The position numbers were made by a program, and so were the translations under genes. Positions 46,864 to 55,886 of a stretch of 64,000 nucleotides of DNA are shown piece after piece. Source of the stretch: Pseudomonas pseudonitroreducens. Lineage in GTDB: Bacteria > Pseudomonadota > Gammaproteobacteria > Pseudomonadales > Pseudomonadaceae. Each line of letters starts with the position of its first letter. Position 1 is the first letter of the stretch. Below the pieces are notes generated by a model. The model did not search any database. It worked only from the letters and a program-made list of their open reading frames with translations, and was not told where the DNA came from. The stretch lies in contig NZ_BQHJ01000014.1 in NCBI RefSeq assembly GCF_021603645.1, positions 124,001 through 188,000 of the forward strand, read 5' to 3'.

Positions 46864-47605
46864 GGTCAAGGGTCTCCCGTGCGCGACGGATGCCGAGGTA
46901 GAGGTAAAGGGCGGACAGTGCGATAGCCAGGGCGAACCACTGCACGGCGTAGCCGACGTGGCGCTCCGGGGGCATGGCGACGATCGGCCAGTCGGTGTCG
47001 AAGGCGGCGTCGCCCGGTTCCAGGCGAATTTCCAGCGGGCTGCCTTCGCGGCCGAGCTGGTCCCACAGGAACGGGGCGTCCACCTGGGTGATCAGGCGCG
47101 GCCAGCTGGCGAGCGGGGCGCTTGGGCCGGCGGCTGGCGGGGCATAGGTCCAGGCGTCCAGCAGCAGGTCGTGATTGGGCGTATCGATCTTCGGTGGCAC
47201 GCGACGGTCCGGCCAGGGCACCCAACCGCGGTTGACCAGCAGCCATTGGTGGCCGACGCGGTCGAAGAAGGGTTGCAGCACCTCGACACCGGCCTGGCCG
47301 TTGCGGGTGCGGTTGTCGAGCAGGGCGGTGTGTTCAGCGTCGAGCTGGCCCTGCAGGCGCACGCGAACGTAGCTGCGCGGTGGCTGGCGCTCGAGCTCGG
47401 CAATGCTGATCGGGTCCTGCAGGCGCTGGGCTTCGGCAACGGCGAGGAGGGTGCGTTTTTCAGCGGCGCGGGAGAGCTGCCAGAAGCCCAGGCCGATCAG
47501 CACCGGCAGCAGCGCGAGGACCACCAGGGTTGGCGCAATGCCCGGCCGGAAGGCGCGCGTGGCGCGGCCTTGGCGGTGCTCGGTAGCGTGCTGGCTATAC
47601 TGCAA
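46841..47605 (-). CDS. SURF1-family cytochrome oxidase assembly protein
   Basis: 254 residues. Two membrane helices, at ~24-45 (IAPTLVVLALLPVLIGLGFWQLSRAAEKR) and ~220-240 (YAVQWFALAIALSALYLYLG); the WLLVNRGWVPWPDRR motif is the SURF1 signature. Helps insert heme A in subunit I. Appears to use a TTG start at 47605 with GAGGGGG close upstream; no ATG or GTG occurs before the first helix. Confidence 0.9.
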   Translation of the reverse strand: MQYSQHATEHRQGRATRAFRPGIAPTLVVLALLPVLIGLGFWQLSRAAEKRTLLAVAEAQRLQDPISIAELERQPPRSYVRVRLQGQLDAEHTALLDNRTRNGQAGVEVLQPFFDRVGHQWLLVNRGWVPWPDRRVPPKIDTPNHDLLLDAWTYAPPAAGPSAPLASWPRLITQVDAPFLWDQLGREGSPLEIRLEPGDAAFDTDWPIVAMPPERHVGYAVQWFALAIALSALYLYLGIRRARETLDHDRHDSA

Positions 47606-47649
47606 GACATCCCCCTCAACCCCAGTCCCCTGCGGACAGGAGGCCGGTA

Positions 47650-47859
47650 GTGCTCAAAGCTGCGATCGTTCTGTTGTTGCTGGCGACCGTCGTCAGTCTG
47701 TTCAGTGGCCTGTTCTTTCTGGTCAAGGACGAGGGCCACGGTTCGCGGGTGGTCAACGCGCTGACCGTGCGTGTCACCCTGACTGCCCTGACCGTCGCTC
47801 TGATCGCCTGGGGTTTCCTCAGCGGCCAACTCGGCAGCTCCGCACCCTGGCATTTCTAG
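47650..47859 (+). CDS. Small twin-transmembrane protein (DUF2909 type)
   Basis: 69 residues, two helices: AAIVLLLLATVVSLFSGLFFLV and LTALTVALIAWGFLSGQL. GTG start after AGGAGG. Divergent from SURF1 and conserved at this place in pseudomonad cox loci. Role unknown, probably tied to oxidase assembly. Confidence 0.82.
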   Translation: MLKAAIVLLLLATVVSLFSGLFFLVKDEGHGSRVVNALTVRVTLTALTVALIAWGFLSGQLGSSAPWHF

Positions 47860-47916
47860 TTCCGTATTGCTCTGGGTAGGAGCAATCGTCTTCCTCTGAA
47901 GCCTTGTGCCTGCGTT

Positions 47917-48034
47917 CCCCCTCACCCCAGCCCTCTCCCTCAGGGAGAGGGGGCTTTGCGTGCCGGCTGACGTTACGGTTTCATCCTGCGCCGAACGGTC
48001 CCCTCTCCCTTTGGGAGAGGGCTAGGGTGAGGGG
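47917..48034. repeat. Dispersed inverted repeat (CCCCTCACCCCAGCCCTCTCCC family)
   Basis: Left CCCCTCACCCCAGCCCTCTCCC and right GGGAGAGGGCTAGGGTGAGGGG are near-perfect inverted arms. Two shorter internal arms (CCCTCAGGGAGAGGG and CCCTCTCCCTTTGGGAGAGGG) make a cloverleaf-like fold. Between convergent genes. Confidence 0.85.
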
Positions 48035-48063
48035 CTTTTGAGCTTGCCGCGGGCGGAACGTCC

Positions 48064-48951
48064 TCACAGCACGTAAACGAAGATGAACAGCCCGATCCAC
48101 ACCACGTCGACGAAGTGCCAGTACCAGCTGGCCGCCTCGAAGCCGAAGTGTTTGTCGGCGTCGAAGTGCCCGCGAATGATGCGGATCAGCATGATGCTCA
48201 GCATGATCGCGCCGATGGTCACGTGGGCGCCGTGGAAGCCGGTGAGCATGAAGAAGGTTGCGCCGTAGATGCCCGAGCCCAGGGTCAGGCCCAGCTCGCT
48301 ATAGGCCTCGTGGTACTCGTAGGCCTGCAGCACGATGAAGCACGCGCCCAACGCCACCGTGGCGGCCAGCCACATCTTCAGCGGGCCGCGATGGTTCTTC
48401 TTCAGCGCGTGGTGGGCGAAGGTCACGGTGAAGCTGGAGGTGACCAGCAGCAGGGTGTTGATCAGCGGCAGCTTCCACGGATCGATCACTTCCTTGGGCG
48501 GCGGGAACAGCTTGTTGTCCGGGTTGTTCAGCTGCGGCCAGCCGGTTTCGAACTGCGGCCAGAGCATGTGCGAGATGCCGTGGTGGCCTTCGCCGCCCAG
48601 CCATGGGTTGACGAAGTGGCGCACGTAGAACAGCGCGCCGAAGAAGGCGGCGAAGAACATCACCTCGGAGAAGATGAACCAGCTCATGCCCCAGCGGAAC
48701 GAACGGTCCATCTGCGGGCTGTAGAGACCGCCGCGGCTTTCCTTGATGACGTTGCCGAACCAGCCGAACAGCATGTACGCCAGGATCAGCCCGCCGGCGA
48801 AGAAGATCCACGGGCCGTGGGAGTGTTCCTTGCCGGCGCTCATGTCGTTCATCCAGGTGCCGACGCCGAACATCGTCACCAGCATGCCGATGGTGGCGAT
48901 GATCGGCCACTTGCTCTGCGCGGGGACGTAATAGGGATCGTGGGTTGCCAT
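48064..48951 (-). CDS. ctaE: Cytochrome c oxidase subunit III
   Basis: 295 residues, seven membrane helices. Motifs WGMSWFIFSEVMFFAAFFGALFYVR, HHALKKNHR, AYEYHEAY, FFMLTGFHGAHVTIG and the C-terminal EAASWYWHFVDVVWIGLFIFVYVL are all standard. Structural subunit of the aa3 oxidase. Confidence 0.97.
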   Translation of the reverse strand: MATHDPYYVPAQSKWPIIATIGMLVTMFGVGTWMNDMSAGKEHSHGPWIFFAGGLILAYMLFGWFGNVIKESRGGLYSPQMDRSFRWGMSWFIFSEVMFFAAFFGALFYVRHFVNPWLGGEGHHGISHMLWPQFETGWPQLNNPDNKLFPPPKEVIDPWKLPLINTLLLVTSSFTVTFAHHALKKNHRGPLKMWLAATVALGACFIVLQAYEYHEAYSELGLTLGSGIYGATFFMLTGFHGAHVTIGAIMLSIMLIRIIRGHFDADKHFGFEAASWYWHFVDVVWIGLFIFVYVL

Positions 48952-48973
48952 TGTTCTTGTTCTCCTTTGCCCT

Positions 48974-49531
48974 TCAGCGCTCGTTACTGGCCACGGGTGG
49001 CTTGCGGGCAGTGATGTCGAACAGCGTGTAAGCAAGCGTCAGGTGACGCACATCCTTGGGCAGGTCGCGGTCGACGATGAAACGCACCGGCATTTCGATG
49101 CGCTCGCCCGGCTGCAGGACCTGCTGGGTGAAGCAGAAGCATTCGGTCTTGTGGAAGTAGGTGGCCGCCACCGACGGCGCGATGCTCGGGATCGCCTGGG
49201 CAGTCATCGGCTTGTCGGTGGGGTTGTAGGCGACGAACAGCATCTGGTTCACCGCGCCCGGATGCACCACCAGTTGCTCGGCTTCGGGGTGGAATTCCCA
49301 GACCATGTCGATGTTGTTGTTGGCGACGAACTGGATCTTCACTTCGCGCGACTGATCGACCACCTGGCCATCGCCCTGGTAGGCGCTGCCGGAGGTCTTG
49401 CCGTTGATCCCCAGCGCCTTGCACATCACGTCGTACAGCGGCACCAGGGCGAAGCCGAAGGCGAACATGGCAACCACGGCAATGACCAGCCGGGTCACCA
49501 GCTTGCGCGTTTCGATGTTGCCGTCGCTCAT
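48974..49531 (-). CDS. ctaG: Cytochrome oxidase assembly protein CtaG/Cox11
   Basis: 185 residues. Membrane helix LVTRLVIAVVAMFAFGFALVPLYDVMCKALG, then the copper-binding CFCF in HKTECFCFTQQVLQPGERIEMPV. Inserts CuB in subunit I. 22 bases before ctaE. Confidence 0.97.
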   Translation of the reverse strand: MSDGNIETRKLVTRLVIAVVAMFAFGFALVPLYDVMCKALGINGKTSGSAYQGDGQVVDQSREVKIQFVANNNIDMVWEFHPEAEQLVVHPGAVNQMLFVAYNPTDKPMTAQAIPSIAPSVAATYFHKTECFCFTQQVLQPGERIEMPVRFIVDRDLPKDVRHLTLAYTLFDITARKPPVASNER

Positions 49532-49548
49532 CTTGTTGTCCTCTTTTC

Positions 49549-49626
49549 GTAGGAGCGAGCTTGCTCGCGAACCACTTGAAGCCATGGCCGGTGGGGAGGC
49601 CGGTTCGCGAGCAAGCTCGCTCCTAC
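49549..49626. repeat. REPIN-like doublet inside the cox operon
   Basis: GTAGGAGCGAGCTTGCTCGCG and CGCGAGCAAGCTCGCTCCTAC around ~35 bases, filling the gap between ctaD and ctaG. It could separate the structural genes from the assembly genes on the mRNA. Confidence 0.9.
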
Positions 49627-49639
49627 AAGAGCCGGTTCG

Positions 49640-51235
49640 TCACTTCACTTCGGGCGGGGTGCTGAAGGTGTGGTACGGCGCGGGCGAGGGAATCGTCCAC
49701 TCCAGGCCTTCCGCGCCATCCCAGGGTTTGGCCGGTGCTGGCGGGCCGCCGCGGATGCACTTGATGACGATGAACAGGAACAGCAGCTGCGTGGTGCCGA
49801 ACATGAAGGCGCCGATGGACGAGACCATGTTGAAGTCGGCGAACTGCAGGTTGTAGTCCGGAATCCGCCGCGGCATGCCGGCCAGGCCGACGAAGTGCAT
49901 CGGGAAGAACGCCAGGTTCATGCCGATGAAGCTCATCCAGAAGTGCAGCTTGCCCAGCGTCTCGTCGTACATGTGGCCGGTCCATTTCGGCAGCCAGTAG
50001 TAGGCCGAGGCGAAGATGCCGAAGATCGCGCCGGGCACCAGCACGTAGTGGAAGTGCGCCACCACGAAGTAGGTGTCCTGGTACTGGAAGTCCGCCGGGG
50101 CGATGGCCAGCATCAGCCCGGAGAAGCCGCCGATGGTGAACAGGATGACGAAGGCCACGGCGAACAGCATCGGCGTCTCGAAGGTCAGCGAGCCCTGCCA
50201 CATGGTCGACGCCCAGTTGAACACCTTCACCCCGGTGGGCACGGCGATCAGCATGGTCGCGTACATGAAGAACAGCTCGCCCACCAGCGGGATGCCGACC
50301 ACGAACATGTGGTGCGCCCAGACGACGAAGGACAGGAAGGCAATCGACGCGGTGGCGTAGACCATCGAGGTGTAGCCGAACAGCGGCTTGCGGCTGAAGG
50401 CCGGGATGATCGAGCTGACGGCGCCGAACGCCGGCAGGATCATGATGTACACCTCGGGGTGGCCGAAGAACCAGAACACGTGCTGGAACAGCACCGGGTC
50501 GCCGCCGCCGGCCGCGCTGAAGAAGCTGGTGCCGAAGTGGATGTCCATCAGCATCATCGTCACGCAACCCGCCAGCACCGGCATCACCGCGATCAGCAGG
50601 AACGCGGTGATCAGCCAGGTCCAGACGAACAGCGGCATCTTCATCAGCGTCATGCCCGGGGCGCGCAGGTTGAGGATGGTGGCGATCACGTTGATCGCGC
50701 CCATGATCGAACTCATGCCCATCAGGTGGATGGCGAAAATGAAGAAGGTCACGCTGTGCGGCGCGAAGGTGGTGGAAAGCGGCGCGTAGAAGGTCCAGCC
50801 GAAGTTCGGGCCGCCGCCGGGCATGAACAGCGTGCTCACCAGCAGGCCGAAGGCTGCCGGCAGCAGCCAGAAGCTGAAGTTGTTCATGCGTGGCAGGGCC
50901 ATATCCGGCGCGCCGATCATCAGCGGCACCATCCAGTTGGCCAGGCCGACGAAGGCCGGCATCACCGCACCGAAGACCATCACCAGGCCGTGCATGGTGG
51001 TCATCTGGTTGAAGAACGCCGGCTCGACGATCTGCAGGCCCGGCTGGAACAGTTCGGCGCGGATCACCATGGCGAAGGAGCCGCCAAGCAGGAAGGCGCA
51101 GAAGCTGAACCACAGGTACAGCGTGCCGATGTCCTTGTGGTTGGTGGTCAGTACCCAGCGCATCAGGCCCTTGGCGGGGCCGTGGTGGTGGTCGCCGGCG
51201 TGAGAATGGTCGGGGTGATCGATCACTGTACTCAT
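49640..51235 (-). CDS. ctaD: Cytochrome c oxidase subunit I
   Basis: 531 residues, twelve helices. Heme and CuB ligands: TMHGLVMVFGAVMP, WFFGHPEVYIMILPAFG (crosslinked His-Tyr), WAHHMFVVG, and VAHFHYVLVPGAIFG. Proton channel residues in NHKDIGTLYLWF and ANWMVPLMIGAPDMALPRMNN. Catalytic core of the aa3 terminal oxidase. Confidence 0.98.
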   Translation of the reverse strand: MSTVIDHPDHSHAGDHHHGPAKGLMRWVLTTNHKDIGTLYLWFSFCAFLLGGSFAMVIRAELFQPGLQIVEPAFFNQMTTMHGLVMVFGAVMPAFVGLANWMVPLMIGAPDMALPRMNNFSFWLLPAAFGLLVSTLFMPGGGPNFGWTFYAPLSTTFAPHSVTFFIFAIHLMGMSSIMGAINVIATILNLRAPGMTLMKMPLFVWTWLITAFLLIAVMPVLAGCVTMMLMDIHFGTSFFSAAGGGDPVLFQHVFWFFGHPEVYIMILPAFGAVSSIIPAFSRKPLFGYTSMVYATASIAFLSFVVWAHHMFVVGIPLVGELFFMYATMLIAVPTGVKVFNWASTMWQGSLTFETPMLFAVAFVILFTIGGFSGLMLAIAPADFQYQDTYFVVAHFHYVLVPGAIFGIFASAYYWLPKWTGHMYDETLGKLHFWMSFIGMNLAFFPMHFVGLAGMPRRIPDYNLQFADFNMVSSIGAFMFGTTQLLFLFIVIKCIRGGPPAPAKPWDGAEGLEWTIPSPAPYHTFSTPPEVK

Positions 51236-51245
51236 CGCGGCCTCC

Positions 51246-52370
51246 TTATTGTTGTTTCTGCTTGTAGGCGACCACGTCCTGCGGGGTCACCATGTCGCCG
51301 TCGTTGTTGCCCCAGGCGTTGCGCTCGTAAGTGATCACCGCGGCGATGTCGACTTCCGAGAGCTGTTTGCCGAAGGCCGCCATGGCCGTGCCCTGGACGC
51401 CGTTGAACACGGTTTCCAGGTGGTGCTCCTTGGGCCCGGTGACGATCTTCGAGCCCTTGAGCGCCGGGAACATCGGCGGCATGCCCTGGCCTTCAGGCTG
51501 GTGACAGGCGGCGCAGATGGTGTGGTAGACCTTGTCGCCACGGGCGACCAGCTCTTCCTTCGTCCATTCCTTGCTGGTCAGCTCCTTGAGCTTGACCGCC
51601 TCTTCCTTGCGCTCGGCCAGCCACTTGTCGAAGTCGGGCTTGGACTTCACGTCGACGACGATGGGCATGAAACCGTGGTCCTTGCCGCACAGCTCCGCGC
51701 ATTGGCCGCGGTAGACGCCGGGCTGGTCGACCTTGGTCCAGGCCTCGTTGACGAAGCCGGGAATGGCATCGCGCTTGACCGCGAAGGCCGGCACCCACCA
51801 GGAGTGGATCACGTCGCTGGAGGTGACCAGGAAGCGCACCTTGACCCCGGCCGGCAGCACCAGCGGATTGTCCACCTCGAGCAGGTAGTGCTCGTCCTTG
51901 TCGGCCTTGTTGTGGATCTGGTCCTGCGGCGTGGCGAGGTTGGAGAAGAACTCCACATCCTGGCCCAGGTACTTGTATTGCCACTTCCACTGGTAGCCGG
52001 TGACCTGCACGTCCAGCTCGGGCTCCGAGGTGTCGTACATGTGGATCAGCGTCTTGGTGGCCGGGACGGCCATCACCACCAGGATCAGGAAGGGAATGAC
52101 GGTCCAGAGGATTTCCACCGTGGTGCTCTCGTGGAAATGCGCGGGCTGCTGCCCGGTGGACCGACGGTGGACGATCATCGACCAGAACATCGCGCCGAAG
52201 ACGACGATGCCGATGACCACGCAGATCCAGAAGATCGTCATGTGAAGATCGAAAACGTTACGGCTGACTTCCGTCGCACCGGGGGCCATGTTGACCGTCC
52301 AGGCGGCGTTTGCCTGACTGAAAGCCAAGAGCAAAAGGAAGCCCATCCAGACTCGTGGATGTCGCAGCAT
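51246..52370 (-). CDS. ctaC: Cytochrome c oxidase subunit II with fused cytochrome c domain
   Basis: 374 residues. Signal peptide to ~22, two helices, CuA domain with HSWWVPAF and CAELCGKDHGFMPIVV, then a C-terminal c-type cytochrome with CAACH (YHTICAACHQPEGQG) and distal Met. This is the caa3-like form usual in Pseudomonas. First gene of the operon. Confidence 0.98.
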   Translation of the reverse strand: MLRHPRVWMGFLLLLAFSQANAAWTVNMAPGATEVSRNVFDLHMTIFWICVVIGIVVFGAMFWSMIVHRRSTGQQPAHFHESTTVEILWTVIPFLILVVMAVPATKTLIHMYDTSEPELDVQVTGYQWKWQYKYLGQDVEFFSNLATPQDQIHNKADKDEHYLLEVDNPLVLPAGVKVRFLVTSSDVIHSWWVPAFAVKRDAIPGFVNEAWTKVDQPGVYRGQCAELCGKDHGFMPIVVDVKSKPDFDKWLAERKEEAVKLKELTSKEWTKEELVARGDKVYHTICAACHQPEGQGMPPMFPALKGSKIVTGPKEHHLETVFNGVQGTAMAAFGKQLSEVDIAAVITYERNAWGNNDGDMVTPQDVVAYKQKQQ

Positions 52371-52561
52371 TCGGGTTCCCCTTATCGTTGTTTTTATCCC
52401 GCCGGCATAGCGCCCTGGCTGCGATCCCCATTGCAGAGGGGTCGAGCCTGAACAAGCCAACGGCCAAGGGAGTGACCGCCAAGACAACTTACCTTTGACG
52501 TCTTACCTCGGCAGCACGCAGGGCAGGCCGGGTCCATCAGGTTTTCGGTGTGTCGAAGCGG

Positions 52562-52589
52562 AGTATAGCCACGGGTTGCGACATAACAA
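52562..52589 (-). promoter_or_regulatory. Candidate promoter of the cox operon (RpoS-like -10)
   Basis: Minus strand TTGTTA-N16-TATACT, with an extended -10 of CTATACT, the form favoured by RpoS. It lies about 190 bases before the ctaC start. The rest of 52371-52788 shows no gene. Confidence 0.5.
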
Positions 52590-52788
52590 CGCAGAGTAAA
52601 AACTGTGTTTGAAAGACCGAAGTGTGATCTCAAAGCCACGGACGACGCGGGTTTGGAGTACCATGCTGGCCGTCTGATATGCCGTGCCGGCATAACCAGT
52701 TCATGAATATGACAATCGCGTCTTAGCTTCGCCCGGGGTGCGGCTAAGGTCTTTCTTCACTTTCCAAACCCGTTGTCTTGGAGTTGTC

Positions 52789-53433
52789 ATGAACACCGCT
52801 GCACTGCGTGAGCTGATCCGGAATGCCCACCTGCTCGAATCCCGCCATGGCCATCTCGCCCGCCTGATCCAGAGCCAACTGCAAAGCCTGCACAAGAGCA
52901 TCGCCCTGACCGGCGAGGACCCCAGCGGCACGCTGACGCGCTTCGTCCATGCCTACATCGAGCAGGTGCCGGATTTCCTCGATGCTGCCAACGCCGTGGC
53001 GCGAGCAGCCGGTATCGAGGACCGCATCAAGCCGGTGCTCAAGCTCGCCGAGCAGTTCTTCCTTACACCGCCTGCGCTGCTCGATGGCCACGATGGCCTG
53101 GACGCGCTGCTGGACGAGTCCTACCTCGCCCACCGCCTGGTGGAGGAGGTAAATGACCGCTACATCGCCCACTTCAACCAGCCGCTGATCCCGCTGGACA
53201 CTACCGTGGCCAACCTGGTGGCGCACCAGTTGATCGGCGAACCCTTCGCCAACCAGCTGGATGAGGCGGTGCACCACGCGGTCAATGGCATGCTCGACGA
53301 CAGCACCTTCAGCGCTGAATCCGCTGTCAGCTACCGCGCACGGCTCAACGACCCGCAGGTGGTCATGGCCTGGCAGCAGTGGCCGTGCCTGTCGCGGCAG
53401 TTCGGTGTGGAGCTGGAGCTGGGCCGCGCCTGA
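52789..53433 (+). CDS. Conserved hypothetical protein next to the cox operon
   Basis: 214 residues, largely helical, no signal peptide: MNTAALRELIRNAHLLESRHGHLARLIQSQLQSLHKSIALTGEDPSG. No domain recognised. TTGGAG before the ATG at 52789. Divergent from ctaC and convergent with the SulP gene, three bases apart. Conserved at this locus in pseudomonads as I recall; function unknown. Confidence 0.8.
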   Translation: MNTAALRELIRNAHLLESRHGHLARLIQSQLQSLHKSIALTGEDPSGTLTRFVHAYIEQVPDFLDAANAVARAAGIEDRIKPVLKLAEQFFLTPPALLDGHDGLDALLDESYLAHRLVEEVNDRYIAHFNQPLIPLDTTVANLVAHQLIGEPFANQLDEAVHHAVNGMLDDSTFSAESAVSYRARLNDPQVVMAWQQWPCLSRQFGVELELGRA

Positions 53434-53436
53434 GGC

Positions 53437-54972
53437 TCAGCCCGGGCTGTGCAGCGCGCGCAGCCGACCTTCCACGCGGCGGCGCAGGCCGTTGCCTTCG
53501 ATGGACAGCCGGCAATCGCTGGCTGCGGCGCTGCGGCCCCAGTCTTCGAGCAGCTCCATGCACGCGTGATCGATGTAGTTCAGGTGCTGCAATGGCACGC
53601 GCAGGTGCGTTCCCGGCTTCACCGACTGCAGCGTCCGGGACAGCGCCGGCACCTTGAGGAAGGTGGCCGCGCCGACCAGACGCAGTTCGGCACCGTTGCC
53701 TTCCTCGTCGTAGCGCAGGCTGATCTTCAGCCGTGCGGCCTTGAACACCAGCTTCAGTAGCGTCAGCGCAAAGCCCAGCAGCACGCCGGTCAACAGATCG
53801 GTGGCGACGATCGCCAGTGCGGTCGCCGCATGCACCAGCATCGGCATGCGTCCATAGCGGCCCAACGAGCGCAGCGCCTTCAGGTCCACCAGCTTGATGC
53901 CGGTGTAGACCAGCACACCCGCCAGGCTGGCAATGGGTATCTGCCGCAGCAGCCCGCCCAGCAGCACGACGAAACCCAGTAGCCAGAGCCCATGGAAGAT
54001 CGCCGCGGCGCGGCTGCGCGCGCCCGCCTGCACGTTGGCCGAGCTGCGCACGATCACCCCGGTCATCGGCAGCGCGCCGACCAGCCCGCAGAGCATGTTG
54101 CCCACGCCCTGGGCGCTCAGCTCGCGGTCCATGTCCGAGCGTGGGCCGTTGTGCATACGGTCCACGGCGGCGGCCGAGAGCAGCGTCTCGGCGCTGGCGA
54201 TGAAGGCGACCACCACCGCGGCCAATAGAATGGCCGGGTCGAGCAGAGCGCCAAGATCGCCGGGGCGAATCCAGTCGATGGCATCGCCAAGGTTCTGCGG
54301 CACGCTCACCCGCAGCACGTCGAGTTCCAGGGCGATGCTCGCCAACGTCGCCAGGCTCACGCCGATCAGGGCGCCGGGCAGCATGCGCAGCCGGCGCGGT
54401 TTGAAACGCTCCCACAACGCCATGCAGGCCATGGTGCCGAGCCCGAGCAGCGCCGCATCGAAACCGCTGGTTTCGGACAGGAGCGCGGCCGGGAACGCCA
54501 GCAGGTTATCCAGCCCGGACGCCTGCGGCTTGAGATCGAGCATCACGTGCACCTGCGACAGCACGATGAGAATGCCGATGCCGGCGAGCATTCCATAGAC
54601 CACCGCCGGCGAGGTCACGCGGAACCAGCAGCCCAGGCGCAGCCTGCCCGCCAGCAGCTGCAGCGCGCCGGCCAGCAGCAGGATCGGCCCGAGCATGGCC
54701 ATGCCGTGGGCGCGCACCAGTTCGAAGACCAGCACCGCAAGCCCCGCCGCCGGGCCGCTCACCTGCAGCGGCGAGCCGGCGAGAAAGCCGACGACCAGGC
54801 CGCCGATGATGCCGGTCACCAGCCCCTTGGCCGGTGGCATGCCCGAGGCGATGGCGATGCCCATGCATAACGGCAGGGCGACGAGAAACACCACCACCGA
54901 CGCGAGCAGGTCGCGCGGCAGTGCTTGGCGCAGTTGGGAAAATCCGCATGGAACAGAGTGGGAGGCCGACAT
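53437..54972 (-). CDS. SulP-family anion transporter with STAS domain
   Basis: 511 residues. About 10-12 helices (LPRDLLASVVVFLVALPLCMGIAIASGMPPAKGLVTGIIGGLVVGFLAG ...), the SulP loop GLVGALPMTGVIVRSSANVQAGARSRAAAIFHG, and a C-terminal STAS domain (HLRVPLQHLNYIDHACMELLEDWG). Placed before a carbonic anhydrase gene, an arrangement that suggests bicarbonate rather than sulfate as substrate; both are possible. Confidence 0.9.
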   Translation of the reverse strand: MSASHSVPCGFSQLRQALPRDLLASVVVFLVALPLCMGIAIASGMPPAKGLVTGIIGGLVVGFLAGSPLQVSGPAAGLAVLVFELVRAHGMAMLGPILLLAGALQLLAGRLRLGCWFRVTSPAVVYGMLAGIGILIVLSQVHVMLDLKPQASGLDNLLAFPAALLSETSGFDAALLGLGTMACMALWERFKPRRLRMLPGALIGVSLATLASIALELDVLRVSVPQNLGDAIDWIRPGDLGALLDPAILLAAVVVAFIASAETLLSAAAVDRMHNGPRSDMDRELSAQGVGNMLCGLVGALPMTGVIVRSSANVQAGARSRAAAIFHGLWLLGFVVLLGGLLRQIPIASLAGVLVYTGIKLVDLKALRSLGRYGRMPMLVHAATALAIVATDLLTGVLLGFALTLLKLVFKAARLKISLRYDEEGNGAELRLVGAATFLKVPALSRTLQSVKPGTHLRVPLQHLNYIDHACMELLEDWGRSAAASDCRLSIEGNGLRRRVEGRLRALHSPG

Positions 54973-55169
54973 GGCGCTGTTCTCCTTCGAGCATTTTTCG
55001 GGCGCGCGAAAGCCCACGACGCCGGTCTCGACCGCATCGACACGCGCAATTCAAAGGGATGGCGAACGCAGTGGCTGCGTACGCCTCAGGCAGGGATCAA
55101 GGCAGAAGCGGGGCGCGGCGTTTGTTCTGCTGGGCCGCCGCGCCCCGGGTGCGTGCTGGTATCAGCCGC

Positions 55170-55886
55170 TTATTGCGGGGAATAGCGCGGGCGTGGGGTG
55201 GCGCTGGGCGTCGGGCCTTCGCCGTCGAGGGCGCGGAAGCGGCCTTCCTGGGCATCGTAGGCCTTGATGGCGCTGGTCTCGATGTCATACACCCAGCCGT
55301 GGATGAACAGCTGGCCGGAGGCCAGGCGCGCTGCTACTGAGGGGTGCGTCTTCAGGTGATCGAGCTGGGCCACCACGTTCTCCTCGGTGAGCACGCCCAG
55401 GTGTTCCTGGGTCGCGCAACCGCAGGTCTGCGCGACCACGGTGCGGGCCACTTCGGCATGGCGCAGCCAGGCTTTCACCGTCGGCATGCCTTCCAGTGTT
55501 TGCGGCGCCAGCACCGCCTTCATCGCGCCACAGTCGGAGTGACCGCAGACGATGATGTGCTGCACGCCCAGGGCCATCACCGCGAATTCGATGGCGGTGG
55601 ATACGCCACCGTTCATCTGGCCGTAGGGTGGTACGACGTTGCCGACGTTGCGGGTAACGAACAGGTCGCCCGGCGAGCTCTGGGTGATCAGCTCAGGGAC
55701 GATGCGCGAATCGGCGCAGGTAATGAACATGGCGCGCGGGTTTTGCGCATGGGCCAGCTTCTTGAACAGCTCTTCCTGTTGCGGGAAGACGTCGTGACGG
55801 AACTGACGGAAACCCTCGACGATATGGCGAAGCGCCTCGTCGGCAGATTCGTGGGCGTGATCCTCACCGTGCGTTTTGTCGTTCAT
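55170..55886 (-). CDS. Beta-carbonic anhydrase
   Basis: 238 residues. Zinc ligands Cys57 and Asp/Arg pair in ITCADSRIVPE, and His and Cys in VCGHSDCGAMKAV. VTRNVGNVVPPYGQMNGGVSTAIEFAVMALGV completes the site. Interconverts CO2 and bicarbonate. Transcribed toward the SulP gene, 197 bases away, so a possible functional pair. Confidence 0.96.
   Translation of the reverse strand: MNDKTHGEDHAHESADEALRHIVEGFRQFRHDVFPQQEELFKKLAHAQNPRAMFITCADSRIVPELITQSSPGDLFVTRNVGNVVPPYGQMNGGVSTAIEFAVMALGVQHIIVCGHSDCGAMKAVLAPQTLEGMPTVKAWLRHAEVARTVVAQTCGCATQEHLGVLTEENVVAQLDHLKTHPSVAARLASGQLFIHGWVYDIETSAIKAYDAQEGRFRALDGEGPTPSATPRPRYSPQ

Noticed and set aside
47917-48034. Possible CRISPR-like or protein-coding repeat
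   Set aside because: Only one pair of inverted arms, no regular spacers; it is a dispersed hairpin repeat.
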